Shown here piece by piece: positions 1 through 9,722 of a DNA stretch of 20,642 bases (positions are counted from its first letter, which is position 1; each line of letters starts with the position of its first letter). The stretch spans positions 1-20,642 of the forward strand of contig VBJR01000256.1 in the NCBI GenBank assembly GCA_005880175.1, given 5' to 3'. The DNA comes from Chloroflexota bacterium (GTDB lineage Bacteria; Chloroflexota; Dormibacteria; Dormibacterales; Dormibacteraceae). Under the pieces are notes generated by a model. The model saw only the letters and a list, made by a program, of their open reading frames with translations, did not search any database and was not told where the DNA came from. The translations under genes and the position numbers were made by a program.

Positions 1-628
1 CGCCCACGTACTGGAGGCCGAACTTGGCCGCCTGGTCGCTGAGCTGGGCGTCGCGGCCCTGGCCGATGCCGTCGTTCTGGGCGATCAGGCCGATCTTCTT
101 GATCTGGGTCCCGTGCTGCACGTACCCGAGCAGCGCCGGGACGTTGGCCTGGTCCGGCGCCTGGGCCCGGAACGTGTACCGGGCGCCGGTCATCAGGTCG
201 TCCGCCGCCATGCTGGTCAGGCAGTCGGGCACGCGCGCCTGGTTCACGTATGGCATGGCATCGAGGTAGAGGCCGGCCAGGCTCGGGCCCACCAGCAGGC
301 GGACCGAGCGGTCGGCCAGCAGCTGCTTGACGACCGTGGCGGTGCGGGTCGGGTCGAGCTGGTCGTCGGCGGTGACGAGCTGGACCTGGTTGCCCAGCAG
401 CCCACCCTGCGCGTTGACCGCGTCGATCTCAATCTGGAGGCTGTTCTGGAGCAGGGTGCCCTGCGACGCATACGGCGAGGTGCCGCTGAACACGTCCACG
501 AGCGCCACCTTGACCGGCCCGTGCACGACGCCGGACCCGCCGCCACCGCCCATGAAGGGCAGGGCGCCGCCGCCGCACCCGGCGAGGCACAGGCAGAGCG
601 CGGCCGCCAGCGCGGCGCGCAGCCTCAT
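1..628 (-). CDS. ABC transporter substrate-binding lipoprotein, branched-chain amino acid type (C-terminus outside window)
   Basis: The minus-strand frame from the ATG at 628 encodes a lipoprotein signal (MRLRAALAAALCLCLAGCGG) with lipobox LAGC, then a Gly-rich tether and a Leu/Ile/Val-binding-protein fold (Peripla_BP_6). Recognisable blocks are VKVALVDVFSGTSPYASQG, then the INAQGGLLG-like segment VNAQGGLLGNQVQLVTADDQ, DPTRTATVVKQLLAD and VRLLVGPSLAG. Only about 209 codons lie in the window, against a usual 370-420. The family binds amino acids or other small organic solutes outside the membrane and delivers them to a Liv-type permease, which should lie off the left edge. The ATG overlaps the stop of the upstream IclR frame (ATGA, 625-628), implying translational coupling. 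The ligand cannot be told from sequence. Confidence 0.85.
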   Translation of the reverse strand, partial: MRLRAALAAALCLCLAGCGGGALPFMGGGGGSGVVHGPVKVALVDVFSGTSPYASQGTLLQNSLQIEIDAVNAQGGLLGNQVQLVTADDQLDPTRTATVVKQLLADRSVRLLVGPSLAGLYLDAMPYVNQARVPDCLTSMAADDLMTGARYTFRAQAPDQANVPALLGYVQHGTQIKKIGLIAQNDGIGQGRDAQLSDQAAKFGLQYVG

Positions 629-1322
629 CGCCAGCCCAGCTCGCGCGAGAGCTGCGCGGCCGCCGTCTTCAGCAGCGGGGCCCAGCGGAGCAGGCTGTCC
701 TCGTCGAAGCGGAACTCCGGTCCGCACACGCCCATCGCCCCCGTCACCCCGTGGCTGTCGAAGACCGGTGCCGCGATCGCCGCGGCGCCCTCGTGCCGCT
801 CGCTCCGGCTGACCGCGATGCCCGTCGCCCGGACCGCCTCCAGCAGCTCGCGCAGGTCGGCCGGGTCGACCACGGTATGGGAGGCCAGGCGTTCCAGAGG
901 CTCGGACAGCACCGACTCGCGGGAGTCGCCCGGCAGAAACGCCAGGATGGCCCGGCCGGACGCGCCGGCGTGCAGCGGGAACGGCCGTCCCAGCTCGACC
1001 GAGAGCGTGATCTCGCGCGGGCTGACCAGCTGGTCCACGTACACGCGCTCGCGACCCACGAGCACGCTGAGCGTCACCGTCTCCCACGTCTCGTGGTGGA
1101 GCCCGCGCAGGTGGGGCAGCGCCCGCGCGCGCAGCTCGACGTTGGAATGGTTGCCCCGGCCGAGCCTCAGCGCCGCGTGGCCGAGGCCGTAGCGGCGGTC
1201 GGGCCGCGCCTCCACATAGTGGTTCCGCACCAGCGCGCTGACAGGCTGGCCTCCGCGAGCACGCCGAGCACGGCCAGCGCCCGGTCGATGGCGCCGGCGG
1301 GCGCGCCGGATGCCTCAGCCAT
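625..1322 (-). pseudogene. IclR-family transcriptional regulator with disrupted DNA-binding domain
   Basis: The C-terminal 201 codons (from 1230) are a good IclR effector domain: YGLGHAALRLG, ETVTLSVLVGRERVYVDQL, PLHAGASGRAILAFLP, and GIAVSRSERHEGAAAIAAPVFD, ending GVCGPEFRF. The expected N-terminus begins at an ATG at 1322 and reads as the first helix of the IclR winged HTH (AIDRALAVLGVLAEAS), but in another frame. Between about 1240 and 1262 the frame changes, and the roughly 20-25 codons that normally carry the recognition helix are missing before LVRNHYVEARPDRRYGLG. A GTG at 1230 could still yield an HTH-less effector domain. IclR proteins usually control neighbouring catabolic or transport genes. 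Here the partners would be the downstream coupled binding protein and the divergent MFS gene. It is either a pseudogene or an assembly deletion. Confidence 0.75.
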
Positions 1323-1408
1323 GCGCGGACACGTCGACTACGTTGCTGTACAAGATCCGTCCCTTCCCACACCTCGATGTTCGGAGCACCCGAACCAACA
1401 GGCCGCTC

Positions 1409-1438
1409 ATTAGCGCTCACCGGCCGCCGGCTTGTCAA
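1409..1438 (-). promoter_or_regulatory. candidate promoter for the IclR/binding-protein genes
   Basis: Read on the minus strand, TTGACA (1438-1433) is followed after 18 nt by GCTAAT (1414-1409). A start near 1402 would give a leader of about 80 nt to the IclR ATG at 1322. The -35 is perfect and the -10 is weak. It sits in the gap between divergent genes, as expected. Inferred from motif only. Confidence 0.4.
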
Positions 1439-1484
1439 GTGAGCTGCCACGTGAGTCGCTGGCACGGCCCCGCCGGGACGCGGG

Positions 1485-2747
1485 GTGTTCGTAGACTGCA
1501 CCGAGGTGAGCGACGAGGGGACGGCAGGCCGCATCTCAGCGCCGTCCGCTGCCACCGGCGGCTCGTTCAAGTGGGTCGTCCTCGGCCTGGCCACCCTCAT
1601 GCAGGTCGGCGTGTCGCTGCCGCAGCAGACGCCGGCCGCCATCGGCCCGCTGCTCGCGCACTCCCTCAGCCTCAGCCGGACCGAGCTGGGCCTGCTCACC
1701 TCCGCCATCTGGGGCGGGATGCTGATCGGCATGCTGCCGTTCGGCATGCTGGTGGACCGCTACGGCGAGCGCTCGATGCTCCTGGCCGGCGGCACCCTGC
1801 TGGTCGGCTTCCTCCTGCTGGCGTCGCGCGCCGCGAGCTTCCAGCCGCTGTTCCTGGCCCTGGTGCCGGCGGCGGTCGGCGCCTCGGCGGCCTCGCCGGG
1901 CGGCACGCGCGCCCTCGCGGCCTGGTTCGAGCCGCGGCGGCGGGGCATGGCGATCGGCGTGCGCCAGACCGGCGTCACCGCGGCCGGTGTGCTCGCCGCC
2001 GTGATCCTGCCCCCGATCGCCCTCGCGTTCGGCTGGCAGGCGGCCTTCGTCACCGTGGCGATGCTGGCCCTGGCCGGGATGGTGGCCTTCGTCCTCTTCT
2101 ACCGGGAGCCGCCCGCCGAGTCGCGGGGCTCCCGCCGCACCCTCGACGTCCGCGCGCTCCTGCGCAGCCGGACGTGGGTGGCGGCCACCGCGTACGGCTG
2201 GGTGTTCATGGGCGCGCTCGGCTCGGTCGTCGCGTACCTGGCCGTGTCGCTCAACCAGGACGCCGGCCTCAGCCCCGTGCGGGCCGGGCTGCTGCTGGCG
2301 GTGCTCCAGGTCGGCGGGATCGCCGGCCGCCTCGGCTTCGGGGTCCTGTCCGACCGGCTGGGCAGCCGGGGCCTGGTGATGTCGCTCTCGGCGACGCTGG
2401 CCGTCGGCGCGTGCGCGGCGATGGCGCTGCTGGGCCATCGCGGGGCCGGCGCGCCCCTCCTCGCCCTGCTCGCGTTCCTGCTCGGCCTCTCGTGCATGGG
2501 CTGGAACGCGCTCTACATCACGCTGTCGGCCGAGGTGGTGCCGATCCAGCACGCGGCCACGGCGGTCGGGGCCGGCACCACGATCACGTTCATCGGGATG
2601 TTCGCCGTCCCGCCCGTGTTCGGCCTGATCGCCGACCACACCGGCTCGTACGCGTGGTCCTGGCTGGCGCTGGCCGGGTGGGCCGCGCTCGGCGTCCTGG
2701 TCAGCCTGGCGATACGCGACCGGACGCGGCGAACCGCGCCGGACTGA
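1485..2747 (+). CDS. Major facilitator superfamily transporter
   Basis: A 420-residue integral membrane protein with about 12 hydrophobic segments in two six-helix halves. The MFS loop 2-3 signature is present as GMLVDRYGERSML (about residues 86-98), and its repeat in the second half is FGVLSDRLGSRGLV (about 285-298). A short hydrophilic middle loop (REPPAESRGSRRTLDVR) separates the halves. The N-terminal layout resembles the cyanate/nitrate-type and sugar-acid MFS groups, but the substrate cannot be assigned. The start is uncertain: GTG at 1485 or GTG at 1506 (VSDEGTAGR), neither with a good ribosome-binding site. It is divergent from the IclR gene, which suggests regulation by it. Its 3' end overlaps the convergent oxidase gene by 47 bp (2701-2747). 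No truncation or frameshift seen. Confidence 0.88.
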   Translation: MFVDCTEVSDEGTAGRISAPSAATGGSFKWVVLGLATLMQVGVSLPQQTPAAIGPLLAHSLSLSRTELGLLTSAIWGGMLIGMLPFGMLVDRYGERSMLLAGGTLLVGFLLLASRAASFQPLFLALVPAAVGASAASPGGTRALAAWFEPRRRGMAIGVRQTGVTAAGVLAAVILPPIALAFGWQAAFVTVAMLALAGMVAFVLFYREPPAESRGSRRTLDVRALLRSRTWVAATAYGWVFMGALGSVVAYLAVSLNQDAGLSPVRAGLLLAVLQVGGIAGRLGFGVLSDRLGSRGLVMSLSATLAVGACAAMALLGHRGAGAPLLALLAFLLGLSCMGWNALYITLSAEVVPIQHAATAVGAGTTITFIGMFAVPPVFGLIADHTGSYAWSWLALAGWAALGVLVSLAIRDRTRRTAPD

Positions 2748-3846
2748 AGCCGGCCACGTCGTGGCGGGTCCGGCCGTCCACGGCCAGGTCCACCGCGACC
2801 TCGCCCATCACCGGCGCGAACTTGAAGCCGTGGCCCGAGCAGGCCGACACCACCGTGACGTTCGGAGGCCCGGCCGCGCCGACCAGGAAGTGCAGGTCCG
2901 GGGTGTTCGTGTAGAGGCACACCGCCGACCGCGCCACCGCCGGCGTCAGGCCGGGCATCGTCTGGGCGACGAACGCCGCGGCCGGCGCCGTGTCGGCCTC
3001 GGTGACCGCCCGATCGACGGCGTCGGGGTCGGCCAGCCGGCCGCCGTGGTGGATCGCGACCTTCGCGGTGGCCCCGTCCAGCGCCGGCAGCCCGTACGCG
3101 GCGGGCCGGCCGGCCCGGTCGTGCACGAACACCGGGAAGCGGTCCGGCGCGAACGCTGATGGATCGGCCGCGGGGAACCACGCCATCACCTGGCGCTCGA
3201 CGGTCAGCGGCAGGCCCAGGTCCGGGAGCAGGCGGCCCAGCCACGGCCCGGCGCAGACGATCGCGCGGCGGGCCCTGTACACCGTCCCGCCGGCGCGGAC
3301 CGCCACGCCGCCGGCGTCCGCCTCGATCGCCGTCACCCGGACGCCGGTGACCAGCTCGGCGCCCAGGGCCACCGCACGCCCGGCGGCCGCCCGGATCGCC
3401 CGCTCCGGACGCAGGACGCCCGCTCCCTCCTCCCACAGCGCCACCTCGTCGGCCGCCAGGCGGTGCTGGGGGAACCGGGCCGCAGCCTCCGCCGGACCCA
3501 GCACCTCGCAGGCCAGGCCATGCGCCCGCGCGCTGCGCAGCGCCCCGCTGACCAGCTCGCCGGCCGGCGGCCCGATCATCAGCCCGCCCGTCATCGTCAG
3601 CAGCTCGGCGCCCGCCTCGGCCTCCAGCTCGCGCCACAGCGGGAGCGCGGCCTGGATCAGCGGCACGTACTCGGGGCCCTCGAAGTAGGCGGTCCGGGTC
3701 ATCCGCGACTCGCCGTGCCCGGAGCCCCGGTCGTGCCCCGGCGCGAACTGCTCGATCCCCACGGCCGCGAGCCCACGCCGGGCCGCGTGCCAGAGCGCCA
3801 TGCTGCCCATCGTCCCGGCGCCGATGACGATGACGTCTGTGGTCAT
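2701..3846 (-). CDS. solA: FAD-dependent N-methyl amino acid oxidase (N-methyltryptophan oxidase / monomeric sarcosine oxidase family)
   Basis: A 381-residue protein, the normal length for this DAO-superfamily group. The N-terminal dinucleotide-binding motif is VIVIGAGTMGSMALWHAARRG (GxGxxG at residues 9-14). GSGHGESRMTR (41-51) is the family's FAD-contact stretch. Cys310 in SAVCLYTNTPDLHF is in the position of the cysteine that binds FAD covalently in MSOX/MTOX. HGFKFAPVMGE (339-349) is the conserved C-terminal block. The family oxidatively demethylates secondary amino acids with oxygen, giving the amino acid, formaldehyde and peroxide. The exact substrate (sarcosine, N-methyltryptophan or other) is not visible, so the symbol denotes the family. 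The ATG at 3846 lies only 9 bp from the divergent DinB start. The gene appears intact. Confidence 0.87.
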   Translation of the reverse strand: MTTDVIVIGAGTMGSMALWHAARRGLAAVGIEQFAPGHDRGSGHGESRMTRTAYFEGPEYVPLIQAALPLWRELEAEAGAELLTMTGGLMIGPPAGELVSGALRSARAHGLACEVLGPAEAAARFPQHRLAADEVALWEEGAGVLRPERAIRAAAGRAVALGAELVTGVRVTAIEADAGGVAVRAGGTVYRARRAIVCAGPWLGRLLPDLGLPLTVERQVMAWFPAADPSAFAPDRFPVFVHDRAGRPAAYGLPALDGATAKVAIHHGGRLADPDAVDRAVTEADTAPAAAFVAQTMPGLTPAVARSAVCLYTNTPDLHFLVGAAGPPNVTVVSACSGHGFKFAPVMGEVAVDLAVDGRTRHDVAGFSPARFAASGRVSPG

Positions 3847-3855
3847 GATGGTGTC

Positions 3856-4370
3856 ATGTTCGGCGACATCGAGGACTTCCTGCACTACTTCCGGGGGCTG
3901 AACCGGCGCGCCGTGCGCGACGTGGGGGGCCTGAGCCCGGAGGCGCTGACGTGGACGCCGCCGGCCGGAGAGGGCGAGAGCGGGTGGGGCGTGGGCCAGA
4001 TCGTGACCCATATGGCCACCAGCCGGGTCTTCTTCGCGCGCGCCTACGTCGAGGGCAGCTGGCACGCGGAGGAGTGGCCGGGGCCGACCGAGACCCATGA
4101 CCAGTGGGTGGCGGCGCTCGACGGCAGCGCCGCCCGGGTGCAGGAGCTCCTGTCGGGCACGCCGGCCGAGTGGCTGCAGCGCCCGGTCCCGATGCTGGAC
4201 GGCCGCCCGACGCCCGCGTGGCGCCTGCTGCTGTTCATGGTCGAGCACGAGGTCCACCACCGCTCGCAGATCCAGACGTACGCCGGGTTGTACGGCTGGG
4301 GCGTCCAGCACATTTACGGGCGGAGCGCGGAGGAGGCGGGCCTGGAGCCGCGCCGCCGGGAGGATCGCGA

Positions 4371-4374
<4 letters not shown>
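3856..4374 (+). CDS. DinB-fold family protein (DinB/YfiT-like metal-binding hydrolase or thiol transferase)
   Basis: A 172-residue protein with a four-helix DinB fold pattern. The expected metal ligands are present: H52 in QIVTHMATSR, and H131 and H135 in MVEHEVHHRSQI. The motif IVTHMATSRVFFARAY followed about 70 residues later by HEVHHR is typical. Members include thiol-dependent S-transferases (bacillithiol/mycothiol) and many uncharacterised proteins, so the reaction is unassigned. The ATG at 3856 is the first start in frame. No Shine-Dalgarno fits in the 9 bp that separate it from the divergent oxidase, so the messenger may be leaderless. The stop overlaps the ATG of the aldehyde dehydrogenase (ATGA, 4371-4374), showing an operon with coupled translation. 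Confidence 0.85.
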
Positions 4375-5812
<1,438 letters not shown>

Positions 5813-5828
5813 CCCGCACGAGAAGCGC

Positions 5829-6139
5829 GTGATGGCTGACGACCTGGTCGCCGAGGGCCTGTCGCGCTCGTTCGCGCCTGGTTGCCATCCTCGGCCGGTC
5901 GGACGCGGGCAAGTCCCCCGTCCTCTTTCTGTGCGGCGGTCTGGACCGGTTTCTGTGCGGCGGTCTGGACCGGCCGACCTCGGGCCGGGTGACCGTCGCC
6001 GGCCAGGAGGTGACCGCCCTCGGCGACGCCGCCCTCGGGCGGTTCCTCCAGCGGACGGTCGGCTGGGCCTTCCAGAGCCGACCGGGTCCTGCTGATGGAG
6101 GACGGCGTCCTCGGGGCGGCCGCGGCCCCCGTCCCGTGA
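5829..6139 (+). pseudogene. ABC transporter ATPase remnant (MacB/LolD-like), heavily deleted
   Basis: The remnant can be read in three frames. First, from GTG 5829/ATG 5832: MADDLVAEGLSRSFA. Second, from 5878: LVAILGRSDAGKS (a P-loop of the form GxxxxGKS), then a doubled FLCGGLDR, PTSGRVTVAGQEVTALGDAAL and the Q-loop TVGWAFQS. Third, from 6080: DRVLLMEDGVLGAAAAPVP and stop. About 15-20 residues before the P-loop are missing. So are about 110 residues between the Q-loop and the end, removing the LSGGQ signature, Walker B and H-loop. Breaks lie at 5874-5880 and 6076-6080. It cannot hydrolyse ATP and is a true remnant or a badly damaged assembly. No permease partner is nearby. Confidence 0.75.
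5926..5973 (+). repeat. perfect 24-bp tandem duplication inside the ABC ATPase remnant
   Basis: Bases 5926-5949 are repeated exactly at 5950-5973. Each copy encodes FLCGGLDR in frame, just after the P-loop. Intact relatives have this segment once (FLxGGLDRPTSG), so the second copy is a recent slippage-type duplication or an assembly duplication. Confidence 0.9.
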
Positions 6140-6432
6140 CGCGGTGAGCCCGTCGCGGGGCCGGCTCGCCGGGCGCCGCCTGCGCCGCCAGTGGGGCCGC
6201 GCGGGCTGCCTCGACGTCCGCGAGCAGCTCCGCCACCTCGGCTGACAGAGCGTACGCGGCCGGCGCTGCCAATCCAGCGGTCGCCGTTCATATGTGTACT
6301 TCACACGTTTTTGCGCGCGCGATTGCATTTGATGAAAGAATCCGACATCACACGCAACTCACGTCCGCTTCACAGTGTCTCACGTAGTACTGGTGTCCCT
6401 TGGCGATCGCAATCCCTGGGCCAGACGTCTCA
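6140..6432. other. intergenic region with an AT-richer segment, no gene supported
   Basis: From 6140 to about 6290 the sequence is still very GC-rich, with no convincing gene on either strand. From about 6290 to 6430 it becomes clearly poorer in GC than anything else in the window (for example around 6290-6350), then leads into the promoter at 6433. It has no recognisable protein, tRNA or IS sequence. It may be a regulatory zone or the boundary of the efflux island. Confidence 0.5.
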
Positions 6433-6461
6433 TTGACAGGCTCTTGACAGCCGAGTAGTGT
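6433..6461 (+). promoter_or_regulatory. candidate promoter for the RND efflux genes
   Basis: TTGACA (6433-6438), a 17-nt spacer and TAGTGT (6456-6461) give a good match to the high-GC actinobacterial pattern TTGACn-17-TAGnnT. A second TTGACA begins 11 bp later (6444-6449), one helical turn downstream. Transcription from about 6468 would leave a leader of roughly 200-240 nt before the RND gene. Motif evidence only. Confidence 0.5.
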
Positions 6462-6666
6462 GGTGCCCGCAGAAGGGCTGCGGCGGTAGATCCCAGGGTT
6501 CCAGAGGTCACTACCTACGCTTCGTACTCGACTCGCACGCCGTCATCTCAGCCAAGGATCCGGTGTGTGTGGGGGGCGTCTGAGGCATCGCAGTGCGGGA
6601 ACTGCCGACGCTCCCCGAAGGGCGCGGTTCACAGGTGCGCTCCGGCGTCCCCGAGGAGGACGATCG

Positions 6667-6705
6667 GTGGCGACCGTTTCAATTGGTCGTGAGGACCTCT
6701 CGTGA
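6667..6705 (+). CDS. 12-codon leader ORF coupled to the first RND gene
   Basis: GTG at 6667 opens VATVSIGREDLS and stops at TGA 6703-6705. Its last base is the A of the RND ATG (TGATG). A strong ribosome-binding site, GAGGAGG (6653-6659), sits 7 nt before the GTG and is better than the one before the RND start itself. This suggests ribosomes load here and re-initiate at the RND gene. It could instead be a chance ORF. No homology is claimed. Confidence 0.4.
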   Translation: MATVSIGREDLS

Positions 6706-9702
6706 TGCGGGGGATCGTCGCGCTCAGCGTCAAGTTCCGAATCCTGGTCGTCGGCGCGGCCGCGGCCGTGCTGGCGCTCTCCGTGGTCCAGCTCCCCAAC
6801 GCGCCCGTTGACGAGCTGCCCGAGTTCACGCCGACCGAGGTACAGATCCAGAGCGAGGCCAACGGGCTGTCCGCCGCCGAGGTCGAGCAGCTCATCACCG
6901 TGCCCATCGAGCACGACCTGCTCAACGGCGTCCAGTGGCTGAGCCAGATCCGGTCCGAGTCCACGCCCGGGCTGTCGTCCGTGGACCTGATCTTCGACCC
7001 CGGCACCGACCCGGTGAAGGCCCGGCAGGCCGTCCAGGAGCGGATGTCGCAGGCCTACGCGCTGCCCCAGGTGGGCAGCCCGCCGGTCATCGTGCAGCCG
7101 ACCGCGGCTGCCAGCCGCGTGATGATGATCGGCCTGTCCTCCAGGGACCTGTCCCTGGTGGACCTGTCCGTGCTCGCCCGCTGGAAGATGAAGCCGCGGC
7201 TGACCGCCATCCCCGGCGTCGCCAACGTGACGATCTGGGGCCAGCGCGACAAGCAGCTCCAGGTCCAGGTGGACCCGGCCCGGCTGCGCCAGAACGGCGT
7301 GACGCTGGACCAGGTCGTCACCACCGCCGGCGACGCGCTGGTGGCGTCACCGCCTCTCGATCCAGCACGTGCTCCCGATCGACACGCCCCTGGGCCTGGG
7401 CTCGGTCACCCTCCAGGACGAGAGCGGGCGGACGCTGCGGCTCGACCAGGTCAGCACCGTGGTCGAGGACCACCAGCCGCTGATCGGCGACGCCGTGGTC
7501 TCCGGCGGCAGCGGCCAGGGCGTGATGCTGGTGGTCGAGAAGTTCCCCGGCGCCAGCACCCGGGACGTCACCGCGGGCGTCCAGGCGGCGCTCGACGACA
7601 TGCGCCCGGGCCTGTCCGGGGTGCAGATCGACTCCAACGTCTACCAGGCCCAGTCGTACATCGACTCGGCGCTGCGCAACCTGGGCATCTGGACGCTCGC
7701 CGGCGCGCTGCTGCTGCTGATCGTCCTCGCTTTGGCCCTGTTCTCGTGGCGCCTGGTCGTGGTGGCCTTCGCGACGATCGTGCTGTCGATGACCACCGCG
7801 GCGCTGGTCCTGTACCTGGCCGGGGTCACGTTCAACCTGATGGTCCTGGCCGGTCTGGCGGTCGCCCTCGGCCTCGTCGTCGAGGACGCGGTCGCCTCCG
7901 CGACGGTCCCGTCCCACCCGGTCACCGTGCAGCGCGTGTGCGCGACGCTGCTGATCCTGCTGGCGCCGCTGCCGCTGGTCTTCCTGGGCGGCGTCGCCGA
8001 GACGTTCTCCCGGCCCGCGGTCATGGCGTACGCCGCCGCCGTGGCGGTCTCGACCGTGGTCGCGCTGGTCGTCGCGCCGGCGCTGGCCTCCCTGCTCTTC
8101 CGCGGCGAGCCGGCCGGCCCGCCCGTGAGCCCGCTGGCGCGGCCGGCGGCGTGGCTGTTCGATCGCAGCGTCCCCGCGTTCCTGCGCCGGCCCGTCTGGG
8201 CGTGGGGCGTCGTGGCCGTCCTCGCGGCGGGACTGCTGACCCTGGTGCCGCAGGTGGGCGGCGGCAGCTCGCTGCTGCCGAGCCCCCAGGACCGGAGCCT
8301 GGTGATCCAGTGGCAGGCGGCGCCGGGCACGTCACTGACCGAGATGGACCGGATCACGACCGCGGCCACCCGCGAGGTGGCGCGGATCCCCGGCGTGCGC
8401 GACGTCGGCGCCGACCTGGGCCGGGCGGTCAAGTCCGACCAGGACGCCCGCGTGGACTCGGGCCAGATCTGGGTCACGCTCGCCGACTCGGCCGACTACG
8501 AGACCACCGTGGGCCAGATCGACCGGACCCTCGAGAGCTACCCGGGCCTGCGCAGCGAGGTCGGCACGTATCCCCAGGACCGCGTGCAGGACGTCCGGTC
8601 CAACACGAACCAGTCCCTGGTGGTGCGCGTCTACGGCATCGACTTCGGCGTGCTCCACGACAAGGCGGAGGAGCTGAGCCAGAAGATCGCGAAGGTGCCG
8701 GGCGTGGTCCGGCCGACCGTGCAGTCCCTGACCACCCAGCCCACGCTCCAGGTCGAGGTCAACCTGCCCGCTGCGCAGAAGTACGCGCTCAACCCCGGCG
8801 ACGTGCGGCGGACCGCCACCATCTATTTCCAGGGCCTCACCGTCGGCCAGCTCTACCAGGACCAGGCGGTGTTCGACGTCGTGGTGAAGGGCGTCCCGCA
8901 GACGCTCGCCACGCCGGCCGCCCTGTCCAACCTGCTGATCGACACCCCCTCCGGCGACCAGGTGCGCCTGGGCGACGTCGCCAGCGTCACCGTGGTGCCT
9001 GAACCGGCCCTCATCAGCCACGACGCCACGCTGCGCAGCGTGGACGTGACCGCCACGGTGAGCGGCCGCGACCTGGGCGCCGTGCTCGACGACGTGCGGG
9101 CCCAGGTCGCCGGCACGTCGATGCCCCTCGAGTACCACGCGGAGGTGCTCGACAACCTGACGCAGCAACGCTCGCAGGCCCTCTGGGTGGCTGGACTGGC
9201 GATCGGGGCGGCCGTTGTCGGCTTCCTCCTGCTCCAGGCCGCGCTGCTGAGCTGGCGGCTCGCCGCCCTGGCCTTCCTGACGCTGCCGCTGGCCGGCGCC
9301 GGCGGCGTCGCCGCGGCCAGCCTCGACGGCGGCCTGCTGACGATCGGCGCCCTGGTCGGCCTGTTCACGGTGCTCGGCATCGCCGCCCGCAACGCCGTCG
9401 TGCTCATCGGTGCCTACCAGGCGCTGGGGCAGGACGCGCGCGACCCGGCTGCCGTCCTGCGCGTGACACGCGAACGCGCCGGCGCCGTCCTCCTCACCGC
9501 GTTCGCGACGGCGGCCCTCATGGTCCCGCCGGTGCTGTTCGCCGGCATCCCGGGCGCGGACATCCTGCACCCACTGGCCGCGGTCGTGCTGGGCGGCCTG
9601 GTCACGTCCACGCTGCTGGCCCTGCTCGTGCTCCCGGCCCTCTTCGTGCGGTTCGCTCCGGCCCGGCCCGAGCGGTCCGACATGGCGGAGATGCCGGCAT
9701 GA
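6705..9702 (+). pseudogene. RND efflux permease 1 (HME/CusA-like), interrupted by deletions
   Basis: The first frame runs from ATG 6705 (or GTG 6702) with MRGIVALSVKFRILVVGAA (TM1), ELPEFTPTEVQIQSEANGLS and the pore-domain block SRVMMIGLSSRD, to about 7343 (TTAGDALV). From 7351 the protein continues in another frame (RLSIQHVLPIDTP) through the remaining helices to 9702. Compared with the paralogue at 10157, about 23 residues are missing at this junction. After VALGLVVEDAV (TM4 with its proton-relay Asp), about 22 more residues are missing without a frame change, near 7895-7950. The rest is well kept, including GLFTVLGIAARNAVVLIGAY. The family exports metals or small molecules using proton motive force as trimers. 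As written it would give a product of about 220 residues plus a frameshifted tail. Its stop is 20 nt from the adaptor start, so one operon is likely. Confidence 0.82.
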
Positions 9703-9722
9703 CCCCCACTGGAGGCTCCAAG

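Noticed and set aside
6140..6291. Possible minus-strand small protein starting near 6291 or 6272 (segment ALSAEVAELLADVEAARAA)
   Set aside because: The frame runs on as Arg/Pro-rich sequence through the ABC remnant, has no ribosome-binding site and no recognisable family; could only be a chance helix-like stretch.
6468..6666. A tRNA, small RNA or riboswitch in the RND leader
   Set aside because: No cloverleaf, conserved riboswitch core or strong terminator hairpin could be found by eye.
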